A stretch of DNA of 64,000 nt, from positions 18,401,075 to 18,465,074 of the forward strand of contig NC_064038.1 of the NCBI RefSeq assembly GCF_932526225.1, given 5' to 3'. Source of the DNA: Nematostella vectensis. Taxonomy: Eukaryota; Cnidaria; Anthozoa; Actiniaria; Edwardsiidae. This document shows, piece by piece, positions 1 to 10,307 of this stretch (positions within the stretch are counted from its first letter, which is position 1; the number at the start of each line of letters is the position of its first letter). Position numbers and translations under genes: made by a program. The notes below the pieces were generated by a model that was given only the letters and a program-made list of their open reading frames with translations, did no database searches and had not been told where the DNA came from.

Positions 1-19
1 GATCTTAAACAGTTCTGTC

Positions 20-47
20 GTCTACGACCATACCACTGAGAAAGCAC

Positions 48-78
<31 letters not shown>

Positions 79-139
79 AGTAGGGCGCGGTTAGTACTTG
101 GATGGGTGACCGCCTGGGAATACCGTGTGCTGTAGGCAT
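20..139 (+). rRNA. 5S ribosomal RNA, canonical class (first complete gene)
   Basis: This encodes the 5S RNA of the large ribosomal subunit, made by RNA polymerase III and bound by TFIIIA and ribosomal protein uL18 (family knowledge). The ends pair to form helix I (GTCTACG.CC at the 5' end with GTGCTGTAGGC at the 3' end). CACTGAG pairs with CTCAGT to give the next stem, and CGGT pairs with ACCG in the following arm. The conserved TTAGTACTTGGATGGGTGACC and GCCTGGGAATACC arm is complete. The A box begins at nucleotide 50 (AGTTAAGC). Length is the usual 120 nt if it ends at GGCAT. A T5 run follows at 144-148. This copy has ACGACC rather than ACGGCC at nucleotides 5-10, a mark of one recurrent subclass. 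Confidence 0.95.
69..116 (+). promoter_or_regulatory. Internal control region of the 5S gene (representative)
   Basis: By position this is the A box (from nucleotide 50, AGTTAAGCTCAG), the intermediate element (around nucleotides 67-72) and the C box (around 80-97, TTGGATGGGTGACCGCC) that TFIIIA binds in 5S genes. The assignment comes from alignment to the known 5S layout. Canonical units keep all three. D units change the A box (ACTTAAAGTCAG), B units change the segment between intermediate element and C box (GGTAAG) and the 3' edge of the C box (GCTTCGG), and H units change the C box (GGATTGG). Confidence 0.7.
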
Positions 140-143
140 TTCC

Positions 144-148
144 TTTTT
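144..148 (+). terminator. RNA polymerase III T-run terminator (representative)
   Basis: TTTTT begins 124 nt after the gene start, directly behind GGCATTTCC. Nearly every unit has five T. Units at 8948, 11923 and 35735 have four, units with TTCCGTTTTG or TTCCATTTTG also have four, and the unit at 35547 has seven. Four or more T on the coding strand ends Pol III transcripts. Confidence 0.85.
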
Positions 149-173
149 GTCATCGAAGTACTCACAGGACTGT

Positions 174-180
174 TATATAA
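174..180 (+). promoter_or_regulatory. TATA-like upstream element, about -32 to -26 (representative)
   Basis: TATATAA lies 26-32 nt before the gene start at 206 and recurs at the same distance across the array. Upstream TATA-like boxes near -30 are known for 5S genes of several invertebrates. Variants follow the unit class: TATATCA before H genes, TAGATAA before the genes at 14712, 18618 and 42059, and TATATGA before the genes at 8762 and 11737. Function is inferred from position and conservation. Confidence 0.6.
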
Positions 181-205
181 TAGATAGATCTTACACAGTT
201 CTATC

Positions 206-233
206 GTCTACGGCCATACCACTTAGAAAGCAC

Positions 234-264
<31 letters not shown>

Positions 265-325
265 ATTAGGGCGCGGTAAGTACTTGGATGGGTGACCGCT
301 TCGGAATACCGTGTGCTGTAGGCAT
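206..325 (+). rRNA. 5S rRNA, B class (representative)
   Basis: Three linked differences mark this class: CACTTAG for CACTGAG near the 5' end, GGTAAGTAC for GGTTAGTAC, and ACCGCTTCGGAAT for ACCGCCTGGGAAT. The first breaks a G-C pair with CTCAGT. The last weakens the helix that includes the C box region. Box A and terminator are intact. Spacing and upstream TATATAA are as in canonical units, so it may be transcribed. A B' subclass (first at 6158) keeps CACTGAG but has the other two changes. This copy also has CTCATTAGG for CTCAGTAGG. It is either a second functional 5S type or an amplified pseudogene class; sequence alone cannot decide. Confidence 0.85.
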
Positions 326-391
326 TTCCTTTTTGTTATCGAGGTACTGACAGGACTGTTATATAATAGATAGATGTTACACAGTTCTATC

Positions 392-511
392 GTTTACGGC
401 CATACCACTGAGAAAGCACCAGTTCTCGTCCGATCACAGAACTTAAAGTCAGTATGGCACGGTTAGTACTTGGACGGGTGACCGCCTGGGAATACTGTGT
501 GCTGTAGGCAT
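392..511 (+). rRNA. Divergent 5S rRNA, D class (possible pseudogene)
   Basis: Starts GTTTACG rather than GTCTACG. It carries CACCAGTTCTC, then ATCACAGAACTTAAAGTCAGTA instead of ATCACCGAAGTTAAGCTCAGTA, written here in overlapping parts: ATCACAGAACTTAAAG and AAAGTCAGTA. The A box is changed and the CGGT/ACCG stem is weakened, while a new perfect pairing AGTTCT (421-426) with AGAACT (438-443) becomes possible. GGCACGG keeps the 3' stem because A-U replaces G-U. Further D units start at 2810, 4670, 5600, 6344, 7088, 14898, 15270, 18804, 19176, 32757, 34245, 34989, 39269 and 42245. D units with the B-type 3' half start at 15084, 18990 and 42431. Confidence 0.75.
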
Positions 512-577
512 TTACTTTTTGTTATCGAGGTACTCACAGGACTGTTATATAATAGATAGATCTTAAACAGTTCTATC

Positions 578-605
578 GTCTACGGCCATACCACTGAGAA
601 AGCAC

Positions 606-636
<31 letters not shown>

Positions 637-697
637 AGTAGGGCGCGGTTAGTACTTGGATGGGTGACCGCCTGGGAATACCGTGTGCTGTAGGCAT
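578..697 (+). rRNA. 5S rRNA, canonical gene with alternative spacer
   Basis: The gene matches the canonical class with ACGGCC at nucleotides 5-10. The spacer behind it differs: TTTACTTTTTG then TTTTCGAAGTACTAAC. This spacer type follows canonical genes after D units again and again (for example 2996 region, 4856, 5786, 6530, 33129 region, 34431, 39455), so gene and spacer travel together as a D-then-E pair. Confidence 0.9.
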
Positions 698-977
698 TTA
701 CTTTTTGTTTTCGAAGTACTAACAGGACTGTTATATAATAGATAGATCTTACACAGTTCTATCGTCTACGGCCATACCACTGAGAAAGCACCGGTTCTCG
801 TCCGATCACCGAAGTTAAGCTTAGTAGGGCGCGGTTAGTACTTGGATGGGTGACCGCCTGGGAATACCGTGTGCTGTAGGCATTTCCTTTTTGTCATCGA
901 AGTACTCACAGGACTGTTATATAATATATATTTCTTACACAGTTCTGTCGTCTACGGCCATACCACTTAGAAAGCAC

Positions 978-1008
<31 letters not shown>

Positions 1009-1135
1009 AGTAGGGCGCGGTAAGTACTTGGATGGGTGACCGCTTCGGAATACCGTGTGCTGTAGGCATTTCCTTTTTGTTACCAAAGTACTCACAGGAC
1101 TGTTATATAAAATCTATTTCTTACACAGTTCTGTC

Positions 1136-1255
1136 GTCTACGGCCATACCACTGAGAAAGCACCGGTTCTCGTCCGATCACCGTAGTTAAGCTCAGTAGG
1201 GCACGGTTAGTACTTGGATGGGTGACCGCCTGGGAATACCGTGTGCTGTAGGCAT
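1136..1255 (+). rRNA. 5S rRNA, C class (representative)
   Basis: Marked by CACCGTAGTTAAGC (A to T just before the A box) and GGGCACGG (G to A). It follows a spacer ending in AAATCTATTTCTTAC. The GCACGG change replaces a G-U pair with A-U opposite GTGTGC, so the 3' stem is kept or strengthened. Core A and C boxes and the T5 run are intact, and I expect this class to be functional. Subclasses carry GATGTGTGACC (1694), CTCATTAGG with CCTGAGAAT (7646), or GGACGGG with GTACGC at the 3' end (8204). Confidence 0.88.
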
Positions 1256-1349
1256 TTCCTTCTTGTTATCGAGGTACTCACAGGACTGTTATATAATAGA
1301 TAGATCTTAAACAGTTCTGTCGTCTACGACCATACCACTGAGAAAGCAC

Positions 1350-1380
<31 letters not shown>

Positions 1381-1535
1381 AGTAGGGCGCGGTTAGTACT
1401 TGGATGGGTGACCGCCTGGGAATACCGTGTGCTGTAGGCATTTCCTTTTTGTCATCGAAGTACTCACAGGACTGTTATATAATAGATAGATCTTACACAG
1501 TTCTATCGTCTACGGCCATACCACTTAGAAAGCAC

Positions 1536-1566
<31 letters not shown>

Positions 1567-1907
1567 AGTAGGGCGCGGTAAGTACTTGGATGGGTGACCG
1601 CTTCGGAATACCGTGTGCTGTAGGCATTTCCTTTTTGTTACCAAAGTACTCACAGGACTGTTATATAAAATCTATTTCTTACACAGTTCCGTCGTCTACG
1701 GCCATACCACTGAGAAAGCACCGGTTCTCGTCCGATCACCGTAGTTAAGCTCAGTAGGGCACGGTTAGTACTTGGATGTGTGACCGCCTGGGAATACCGT
1801 GTGCTGTAGGCATTTCCTTTTTGTTATCGAGGTACTCACAGGACTGTTATATAATAGATAGATCTTAAACAGTTCTGTCGTCTACGACCATACCACTGAG
1901 AAAGCAC

Positions 1908-1938
<31 letters not shown>

Positions 1939-2093
1939 AGTAGGGCGCGGTTAGTACTTGGATGGGTGACCGCCTGGGAATACCGTGTGCTGTAGGCATT
2001 TCCTTTTTGTCATCGAAGTACTCACAGGACTGTTATATAATAGATAGATCTTACACAGTTCTATCGTCTACGGCCATACCACTTAGAAAGCAC

Positions 2094-2124
<31 letters not shown>

Positions 2125-2251
2125 ATTAGGGCGCGGTAAGTACTTGGATGGGTGACCGCTTCGGAATACCGTGTGCTGTAGGCATTTCCTTTTTGTTATC
2201 GAGGTACTGACAGGACTGTTATATAATAGATAGATGTTACACAGTTCTATC

Positions 2252-2279
2252 GTTTACGGCCATACCACTGAGAAAGCAC

Positions 2280-2310
<31 letters not shown>

Positions 2311-2371
2311 AGTAGGGCGCGGTTAGTACTTGGATGGGTGACCGCCTGGGAATACCGTGTGCTGTAGGCAT
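2252..2371 (+). rRNA. 5S rRNA, hybrid of D start and canonical body
   Basis: The spacer ends in TAGATAGATGTTACAC and the gene begins GTTTACG, both D marks. From CACCGGTTCTCG on it is fully canonical. The switch lies between nucleotides ~5 and ~29 of the gene. The spacer behind is also canonical. The simplest reading is an unequal crossover or gene conversion inside the 5S gene. A similar hybrid starts at 32199. Confidence 0.8.
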
Positions 2372-2465
2372 TTCCTTTTTGTCATCGAAGTACTCACAGG
2401 ACTGTTATATAATATATATTTCTTACACAGTTCTGTCTTCTACGGCCATACCACTGAGAAAGCAC

Positions 2466-2496
<31 letters not shown>

Positions 2497-2651
2497 AGTA
2501 GGGCGCGGTTAGTACTTGGATGGGTGACCGCCTGGGAATACCGTGTGCTGTAGGCATTTTCTTTTTGTCATCGAAGTACTCACAGGACTGTTATATAATA
2601 GATAGATCTTACACAGTTCTATCGTCTACGGCCATACCACTTAGAAAGCAC

Positions 2652-2682
<31 letters not shown>

Positions 2683-3209
2683 ATTAGGGCGCGGTAAGTA
2701 CTTGGATGGGTGACCGCTTCGGAATACCGTGTGCTGTAGGCATTTCCTTTTTGTTATCGAGGTACTGACAGGACTGTTATATAATAGATAGATGTTACAC
2801 AGTTCTATCGTTTACGGCCATACCACTGAGAAAGCACCAGTTCTCGTCCGATCACAGAACTTAAAGTCAGTATGGCACGGTTAGTACTTGGACGGGTGAC
2901 CGCCTTGGAATACTGTGTGCTGTAGGCATTTCCTTTTTGTTATCGAGGTACTCACAGGACTGTTATATAATAGATAGATCTTAAACAGTTCTATCGTCTA
3001 CGGCCATACCACTGAGAAAGCACCGGTTCTCGTCCGATCACCGAAGTTAGGCTCAGTAGGGCGCGGTTAGTACTTGGATGGGTGACCGCCTGGGAATACC
3101 GTGTGCTGTAGGCATTTCCTTTTTGTCATCGAAGTACTCACAGGACTGTTATATAATAGATAGATCTTAAACAGTTCTGTCGTCTACGGCCATACCACTG
3201 AGAAAGCAC

Positions 3210-3240
<31 letters not shown>

Positions 3241-3395
3241 AGTAGGGCGCGGTTAGTACTTGGATGGGTGACCGCCTGGGAATACCGTGTGCTGTAGGCA
3301 TTTCCTTTTTGTCATCGAAGTACTCACAGGACTGTTATATAATATATATTTCTTACACAGTTCTGTCGTCTACGGCCATACCACTTAGAAAGCAC

Positions 3396-3426
<31 letters not shown>

Positions 3427-3767
3427 AGTAGGGCGCGGTAAGTACTTGGATGGGTGACCGCTTCGGAATACCGTGTGCTGTAGGCATTTCCTTTTTGTTA
3501 CCAAAGTACTCACAGGACTGTTATATAAAATCTATTTCTTACACAGTTCTGTCGTCTACGGCCATACCACTGAGAAAGCACCGGTTCTCGTCCGATCACC
3601 GTAGTTAAGCTCAGTAGGGCACGGTTAGTACTTGGATGGGTGACCGCCTGGGAATACCGTGTGCTGTAGGCATTTCCTTTTTGTTATCGAGGTACTCACA
3701 GGACTGTTATATAATAGATAGATCTTAAACAGTTCTGTCGTCTACGACCATACCACTGAGAAAGCAC

Positions 3768-3798
<31 letters not shown>

Positions 3799-4325
3799 AG
3801 TAGGGCGCGGTTAGTACTTGGATGGGTGACCGCCTGGGAATACCGTGTGCTGTAGGCATTTCCTTTTTGTCATCGAAGTACTCACAGGACTGTTATATAA
3901 TAGATAGATCTTACACAGTTCTATCGTCTACGGCCATACCACTTAGAAAGCACCGGTTCTCGTCCGATCACCGAAGTTAAGCTTAGTAGGGCGCGGTAAG
4001 TACTTGGATGGGTGACCGCTTCGGAATACCGTGTGCTGTAGGCATTTCCTTTTTGTTACCAAAGTACTCACAGGACTGTTATATAAAATCTATTTCTTAC
4101 ACAGTTCTGTCGTCTACGGCCATACCACTGAGAAAGCACCAGTTCTCGTCCGATCACCGTAGTTAAGCTCAGTAGGGCACGGTAAGTACTTGGATGTGTG
4201 ACCGCCTGGGAATACCGTGTGCTGTAGGCATTTCCTTTTTGTTATCGAGGTACTCACAGGACTGTTATATAATAGATAGATCTTAAACAGTTCTGTCGTC
4301 TACGACCATACCACTGAGAAAGCAC

Positions 4326-4356
<31 letters not shown>

Positions 4357-4883
4357 AGTAGGGCGCGGTTAGTACTTGGATGGGTGACCGCCTGGGAATA
4401 CCGTGTGCTGTAGGCATTTCCTTTTTGTCATCGAAGTACTCACAGGACTGTTATATAATAGATAGATCTTACACAGTTCTATCGTCTACGGCCATACCAC
4501 TTAGAAAGCACTGGTTCTCGTCCGATCACCGAAGTTAAGCTCATTAGGGCGCGGTAAGTACTTGGATGGGTGACCGCTTCGGAATACCGTGTGCTGTAGG
4601 CATTTCCGTTTTGTTATCGAGGTACTGACAGGACTGTTATATAATAGATAGATGTTACACAATTCTATCGTTTACGGCCATACCACTGAGAAAGCACCAG
4701 TTCTCGTCCGATCACAGAACTTAAAGTCAGAATGGCACGGTTAGTACTTGGATGGGTGACCGCCTGGGAATACTGTGTGCTGTAGGCATTTCCTTTTTGT
4801 TATCGAGGTACTCACAGGACTGTTATATAATAGATAGATCTTAAACAGTTCTATCGTCTACGGTTATACCACTGAGAAAGCAC

Positions 4884-4914
<31 letters not shown>

Positions 4915-5069
4915 AGTAGGGCGCGGTTAGTACTTGGATGGGTGACCGCCTGGGAATACCGTGTGCTGTAGGCATTTACTTTTTGTTTTCGAAGTACTAA
5001 CAGGACTGTTATATAATAGATAGATCTTACACAGTTCTATCGTCTACTGCCATACCACTGAGAAAGCAC

Positions 5070-5100
<31 letters not shown>

Positions 5101-5255
5101 AGTAGGGCGCGGTTAGTACTTGGATGGGTGACCGCCTGGGAATACCGTGTGCTGTAGGCATTTCCTTTTTGTCATCGAAGTACTCACAGGACTGTTATAT
5201 AATATATATTTCTTACACAGTTCTGTCGTCTACGGCCATACCACTTAGAAAGCAC

Positions 5256-5286
<31 letters not shown>

Positions 5287-5441
5287 AGTAGGGCGCGGTA
5301 AGTACTTGGATGGGTGACCGCTTCGGAATACCGTGTGCTGTTGGCATTTCCTTTTTGTTATCGAGGTACTGACAGGACTGTTATATAATAGATAGATCTT
5401 ACACAGTTCTATCGTCTACGGCCATACCACTTAGAAAGCAC

Positions 5442-5472
<31 letters not shown>

Positions 5473-5813
5473 AGTAGGGCGCGGTAAGTACTTGGATGGG
5501 TGACCGCTTCTGAATACCGTGTGCTGTTGGCATTTCCTTTTTGTTATCGAGGTACTGACAGGACTGTTATATAATAGATAGATGTTACACAGTTCTATCG
5601 TTTACGGCCATATTACTGAGAAAGCACCAGTTCTCGTCCGATCACAGAACTTAAAGTCAGTAGGGCACGGTTAGTACTTGGACGGGTGACCGCCTGGGAA
5701 TACCGTGTGCTGTAGGCATTTCCTTTTTGTTATCGAGGTACTCACAGGACTGTTATATAATAGATAGATCTTAAACAGTTCTATCGTCTACGGCCATACC
5801 ACTGAGAAAGCAC

Positions 5814-5844
<31 letters not shown>

Positions 5845-6185
5845 AGTAGGGCGCGGTTAGTACTTGGATGGGTGACAGCCTGGGAATACCGTGTGCTGTA
5901 GGCATTTACTTTTTGTTTTCGAAGTACTAACAGGACTGTTATATAATAGATAGATCTTACACAGTTCTATCGTCTACGGCCATACCACTGAAAAAGCACC
6001 GGTTCTCGTCCGATCACCGTAGTTAAGCTCAGTAGGGCGCGGTTAGTACTTGGATGGGTGACCGCCTGGGAATACCGTTTGCTGTAGGCATTTCCTTTTT
6101 GTCATCGAAGTACTCACAGGACTGTTATATAATATATATTTCTTACACAGTTCTGTCGTCTACGGCCATACCACTGAGAAAGCAC

Positions 6186-6216
<31 letters not shown>

Positions 6217-6557
6217 AGTAGGGCGCGGTAAGTACTTGGATGGGTGACCGCTTCGGATTACCGTGTGCTGTTGGCATTTCCTTTTTGTTATCGAGGTACT
6301 GACAGTACTGTTATATAATAGATAGATGTTACACAGTTCTATCGTTTACGGCCATACCACTGAGAAAGCACCAGTTCTCGTCCGATCACAGAACTTAAAG
6401 TCAGTAGGGCACGGTTAGTACTTGGACGGGTGACCGCCTGGGAATACCGTGTGCTGTAGGCATTTCCTTTTTGTTATCGAGGTACTCACAGGACTGTTAT
6501 ATAATAGATAGATCTTAAACTGTTCTAACGTCTACGGCCATACCACTGAGAAAGCCC

Positions 6558-6588
<31 letters not shown>

Positions 6589-6743
6589 AGTAGGGCGCGG
6601 TTAGTACTTGGATGGGTGACAGCCTGGGAATACCGTGTGCTGTAGGCATTTACTTTTTGTTTTCGAAGTACTAACAGGACTGTTATATAATAGATAGATC
6701 TTACACAGTTCTATCGTCTACGGCCATACCACTGAAAAAGCAC

Positions 6744-6774
<31 letters not shown>

Positions 6775-6929
6775 AGTAGGGCGCGGTTAGTACTTGGATG
6801 GGTGACCGCCTGGGAATACCGTGTGCTGTGGGCATTTCCTTTTTGTCATCGAAGTACTCACAGGACTGTTATATAATATATATTTCTTACACAGTTCTGT
6901 CGTCTACGGCCATACCACTGAGAAAGCAC

Positions 6930-6960
<31 letters not shown>

Positions 6961-7301
6961 AGTAGGGCGCGGTAAGTACTTGGATGGGTGACCGCTTCGG
7001 AATACCGTGTGCTGTTGGCATTTCCTTTTTGTTATCGAGGTACTGACAGTACTGTTATATAATAGATAGATGTTACACAGTTCTATCGTTTACGGCCATA
7101 CCACTGAGAAAGCACCAGTTCTCGTCCGATCACAGAACTTAAAGTCAGTAGGGCACGGTTAGTACTTGGACGGGTGACCGCCTGGGAATACCGTGTGCTG
7201 TAGGCATTTCCTTTTTGTTATCGAGGTACTCACAGGACTGTTATATAATAGATAGATCTTAAACTGTTCTAACGTCTACGGCCATACCACTGAGAAAGCA
7301 C

Positions 7302-7332
<31 letters not shown>

Positions 7333-7859
7333 AGTAGGGCGCGGTTAGTACTTGGATAGGTGACTACCTGGGAATACCGTGTGCTGTAGGCATTTCCTTT
7401 TTGTCATCGAAGTACTCACAGGATTGTTATATAATATATATTTCTTACACAGTTCTGTCGTCTACGGCCATACCACTGAGAAAGCACCGGTTCTCGTCCG
7501 ATCACCGAATTTAAGCTCAGTAGGGCGCGGTAAGTACTTGGATGGGTGACCGCTTCGGAATACCGTGTGCTGTAGGCATTTCCTTTTTCTTACCAAAGTA
7601 CTCACAGGACTGTTATATAAAATCTATTTCTTACACAGTTCTGTCGTCTACGGCCATACCACTGAGAAAGCACCGGTTCTCGTCCGATCACCGTAGTTAA
7701 GCTCATTAGGGCACGGTTAGTACTTGGATGGGTGACCGCCTGAGAATACCGTGTGCTGTAGGCATTTTCTTTTTGTTATCGTGGTACTCACAGGACTGTT
7801 ATATAATAGATAGATCTTAAACAGTTCTGTCGTCTACGGCCATACCACTGAGAAAGCAC

Positions 7860-7890
<31 letters not shown>

Positions 7891-8017
7891 AGTAGGGCGC
7901 GGTAAGTACTTGGATGGGTGACCGCTTCGGAATACCGTGTGCTGTAGGCATTTCCTTTTTGTTACCGAAGTACTCACAGGACTGTTATATAAAATCTATT
8001 TCTTACACAGTTCTGTC

Positions 8018-8137
8018 GTCTACGGCCATACCACTGAGAAAGCACCGGTTCCCGTCCGATTACCGTAGTTAAGCTCATTAGGGCACGGTTAGTACTTGGA
8101 CGGGTGACCGCCTGGAAATACCGTGTGCTGTAGGCAT
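8018..8137 (+). rRNA. 5S rRNA, CCCGTCC/GATTACC variant without insertion
   Basis: Has GGTTCCCGTCCGATTACCG, CTCATTAGG, GGACGGG and CCTGGAAATACC. The same set of changes recurs at 51829, and with an extra GTT at 23268, 46155, 48576, 53693, 57043 and 63377. This copy is therefore likely to resemble the ancestor of the insertion class. Confidence 0.8.
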
Positions 8138-8417
8138 TTCCTTTTTGTTACCGAAGTACTCACAGGACTGTTATATAAAATCTATTTCTTACACAGTTCT
8201 GTCGTCTACGGCCATACCACTGAGAAAGCACCGGTTCTCGTCCGATCACCGTAGTTAAGCTCAGTAGGGCACGGTTAGTACTTGGACGGGTGACCGCCTG
8301 GGAATACCGTGTGCTGTACGCATTTCCTTTTTCTTATCGATGTACTCACAGGACTGTTATATAATAGATAGACCTTACACAGTTCTATCGTCTACGGCCA
8401 TACCACTGAGAAAGCAC

Positions 8418-8448
<31 letters not shown>

Positions 8449-8575
8449 AGTAGGGCGCGGTAAGTACTTGGATGGGTGACCGCTTCGGAATACCGTGTGC
8501 TGTAGGCATTTCCTTTTTGTTACCGAAGTACTCACAGGACTGTTATATCAAATCTATTTCTTATACAGTTCTGTC

Positions 8576-8695
8576 GTCTACGGCCATACCACTGAGAAAG
8601 CACCGGTTCTCGTCCGATCACCGTAGTTAAGCTCAGTAGGGCACGGCTAGTACTTGGATTGGTGACCGCCTGGGAATACCGTGTGCTGTAGGCAT
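8576..8695 (+). rRNA. 5S rRNA, H class (representative)
   Basis: Has CACCGTAG, GGCACGGCTAGTAC and TTGGATTGGTGACC, with an upstream spacer TATATCAAATC and TTATACAG. The C box change G to T is in a segment that is nearly invariant elsewhere, and the TATA-like box is TATATCA. H genes start at 8576, 11551, 16386, 21222, 23829, 26061, 35547, 44109, 46530, 54254, 57604, 61331 and 63752. They make good markers of the higher-order repeat. Several also have CCTCCTGGGAATCCC. Weak transcription is plausible but not shown. Confidence 0.8.
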
Positions 8696-8789
8696 TTCCT
8701 TTTTGTTATCGAGGTACTCACAGGACTGTTATATGATAGATAGATCTTAAACAGTTCTATCGTCTACGGCCATACCACTGAGAAAGCAC

Positions 8790-8820
<31 letters not shown>

Positions 8821-9132
8821 AGTAGGGCGCGGTTAGTACTTGGATGGGTGACCGCCTGGGAATACCGTGTGCTGTAGGCATTTCCTTTTTGTCATCGAAG
8901 TACTAACAGGACTGTTATATAATAGATAGATCTTAAACAGTTCTGTCGTCTACGACCATACCACTGAGAAAGCACCGGTTCTCGTCCGATCACCGAATTT
9001 AAGCTCAGTAGGGCGCGGTTAGTACTTGGATGGGTGACCGCCTGGGAATACCGTGTGCTGTAGGCATTTCCTTTTGTCATCGAAGTACTCACAGGACTGT
9101 TATATAATAGATAGATCTTACACAGTTCTATC

Positions 9133-9160
9133 GTCTACGGCCATACCACTTAGAAAGCAC

Positions 9161-9191
<31 letters not shown>

Positions 9192-10090
9192 AGTAGGGCG
9201 CGGTAAGTACTTGGATGGGTGACCGCTTCGGAATACCGTGTGCTGTAGGCATTTCCTTTTTGTCATCGAAGTACTCACAGGACTGTTATATAATATATAT
9301 TTCTTACACAGTTCTATTGTCTACGGCCATACCACTTAGAAAGCACCGGTTCTCGTCCCATCACCGAAGTTAAGCTCAGTAGGGCGCGGTAAGTACTTGG
9401 ATGGGTGACCGCTTCGGAATACCGTGTGCTGTAGGCATTTCCGTTTTGTTACAAAAGTGATCACAGGACTGTTATATAAAATCTATTTCTTACACAGTTC
9501 TGTCGTCTACGGCCATACCACTGAGAAAGCACCGGTTCTCGTCCGATCACCGTAGTTAAGCTCAGTAGGGCACGATTAGTACTTGGATGGGTGACCGCCT
9601 GGGAATACCGTGTGCTGTAGGCATTTCCTTTTTGTTATCGAGGTACTCACAGGACTGTTATATAATAGATAGATCTTAAACAGTTCTGTCGTCTACGACC
9701 ATACCACTTAGAAAGCACCGGTTCTCGTCCGATCACCGAATTTAAGCTCAGTAGGGCGCGGTTAGTACTTGGATGGGTGACCGCCTGGGAATACCGTGTG
9801 CTGTAGGCATTTCCTTTTTGTCATCGAAGTACTCACAGGACTGTTATATAATAGATAGATCTTACACAGTTCTATCGTCTACGGCCATACCACTTAGAAA
9901 GCACCGGTTCTCGTCCAATCACCGAAGTTAAGCTCAGTAGGGCACGGTATGTACTTGGATGGGTGACCGCTTCGGAATACCGTGTGCTGTAGGCATTTCC
10001 TTTTTGTCATCGAAGTACTCACAGGACTGTTATATAATAGATAGATCTTACACAGTTATATCGTCTACGGCCATACCACTTAGAAAGCAC

Positions 10091-10121
<31 letters not shown>

Positions 10122-10276
10122 AGTAGGGCGCGGTTAGTACTTGGATGGGTGACCGCCTGGGAATACCGTGTGCTGTAGGCATTTTCTTTTTGTCATCGAA
10201 GTACTCACAGGACTGTTATATAATAGATAGATCTTACACAGTTCTATCGTCTACGGCCATACCACTTAGAAAGCAC

Positions 10277-10307
<31 letters not shown>

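Larger units (their letters stand above)
20..9067 (+). rRNA. 5S rRNA genes, phase block 1 (49 genes)
   Basis: Genes start at 20 + 186n for n = 0 to 48, each about 120 nt. Classes are mixed. Among the first 60 units of the window roughly one third are B-type, six are full D-type (392, 2810, 4670, 5600, 6344, 7088) and the rest are canonical, C or minor types. The gene at 2438 has TTCTACG instead of GTCTACG at its start. The block ends with the 185-bp unit at 8948, whose terminator has four T instead of five. Confidence 0.95.

Noticed and set aside
1-1300. CRISPR-like array because of regular spacing
   Set aside because: The repeated part is a complete 5S gene with its terminator, and the spacers are also repeated rather than unique.
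8892-9092. Identical 66-residue minus-strand frames at 8892-9092 and 11867-12067, and relatives at 35503-35694 and 56543-56731
   Set aside because: They are antisense to 5S genes and spacers. They exist only because a change in unit length or sequence removes a stop. The identical pair reflects the 2,975-bp duplication.
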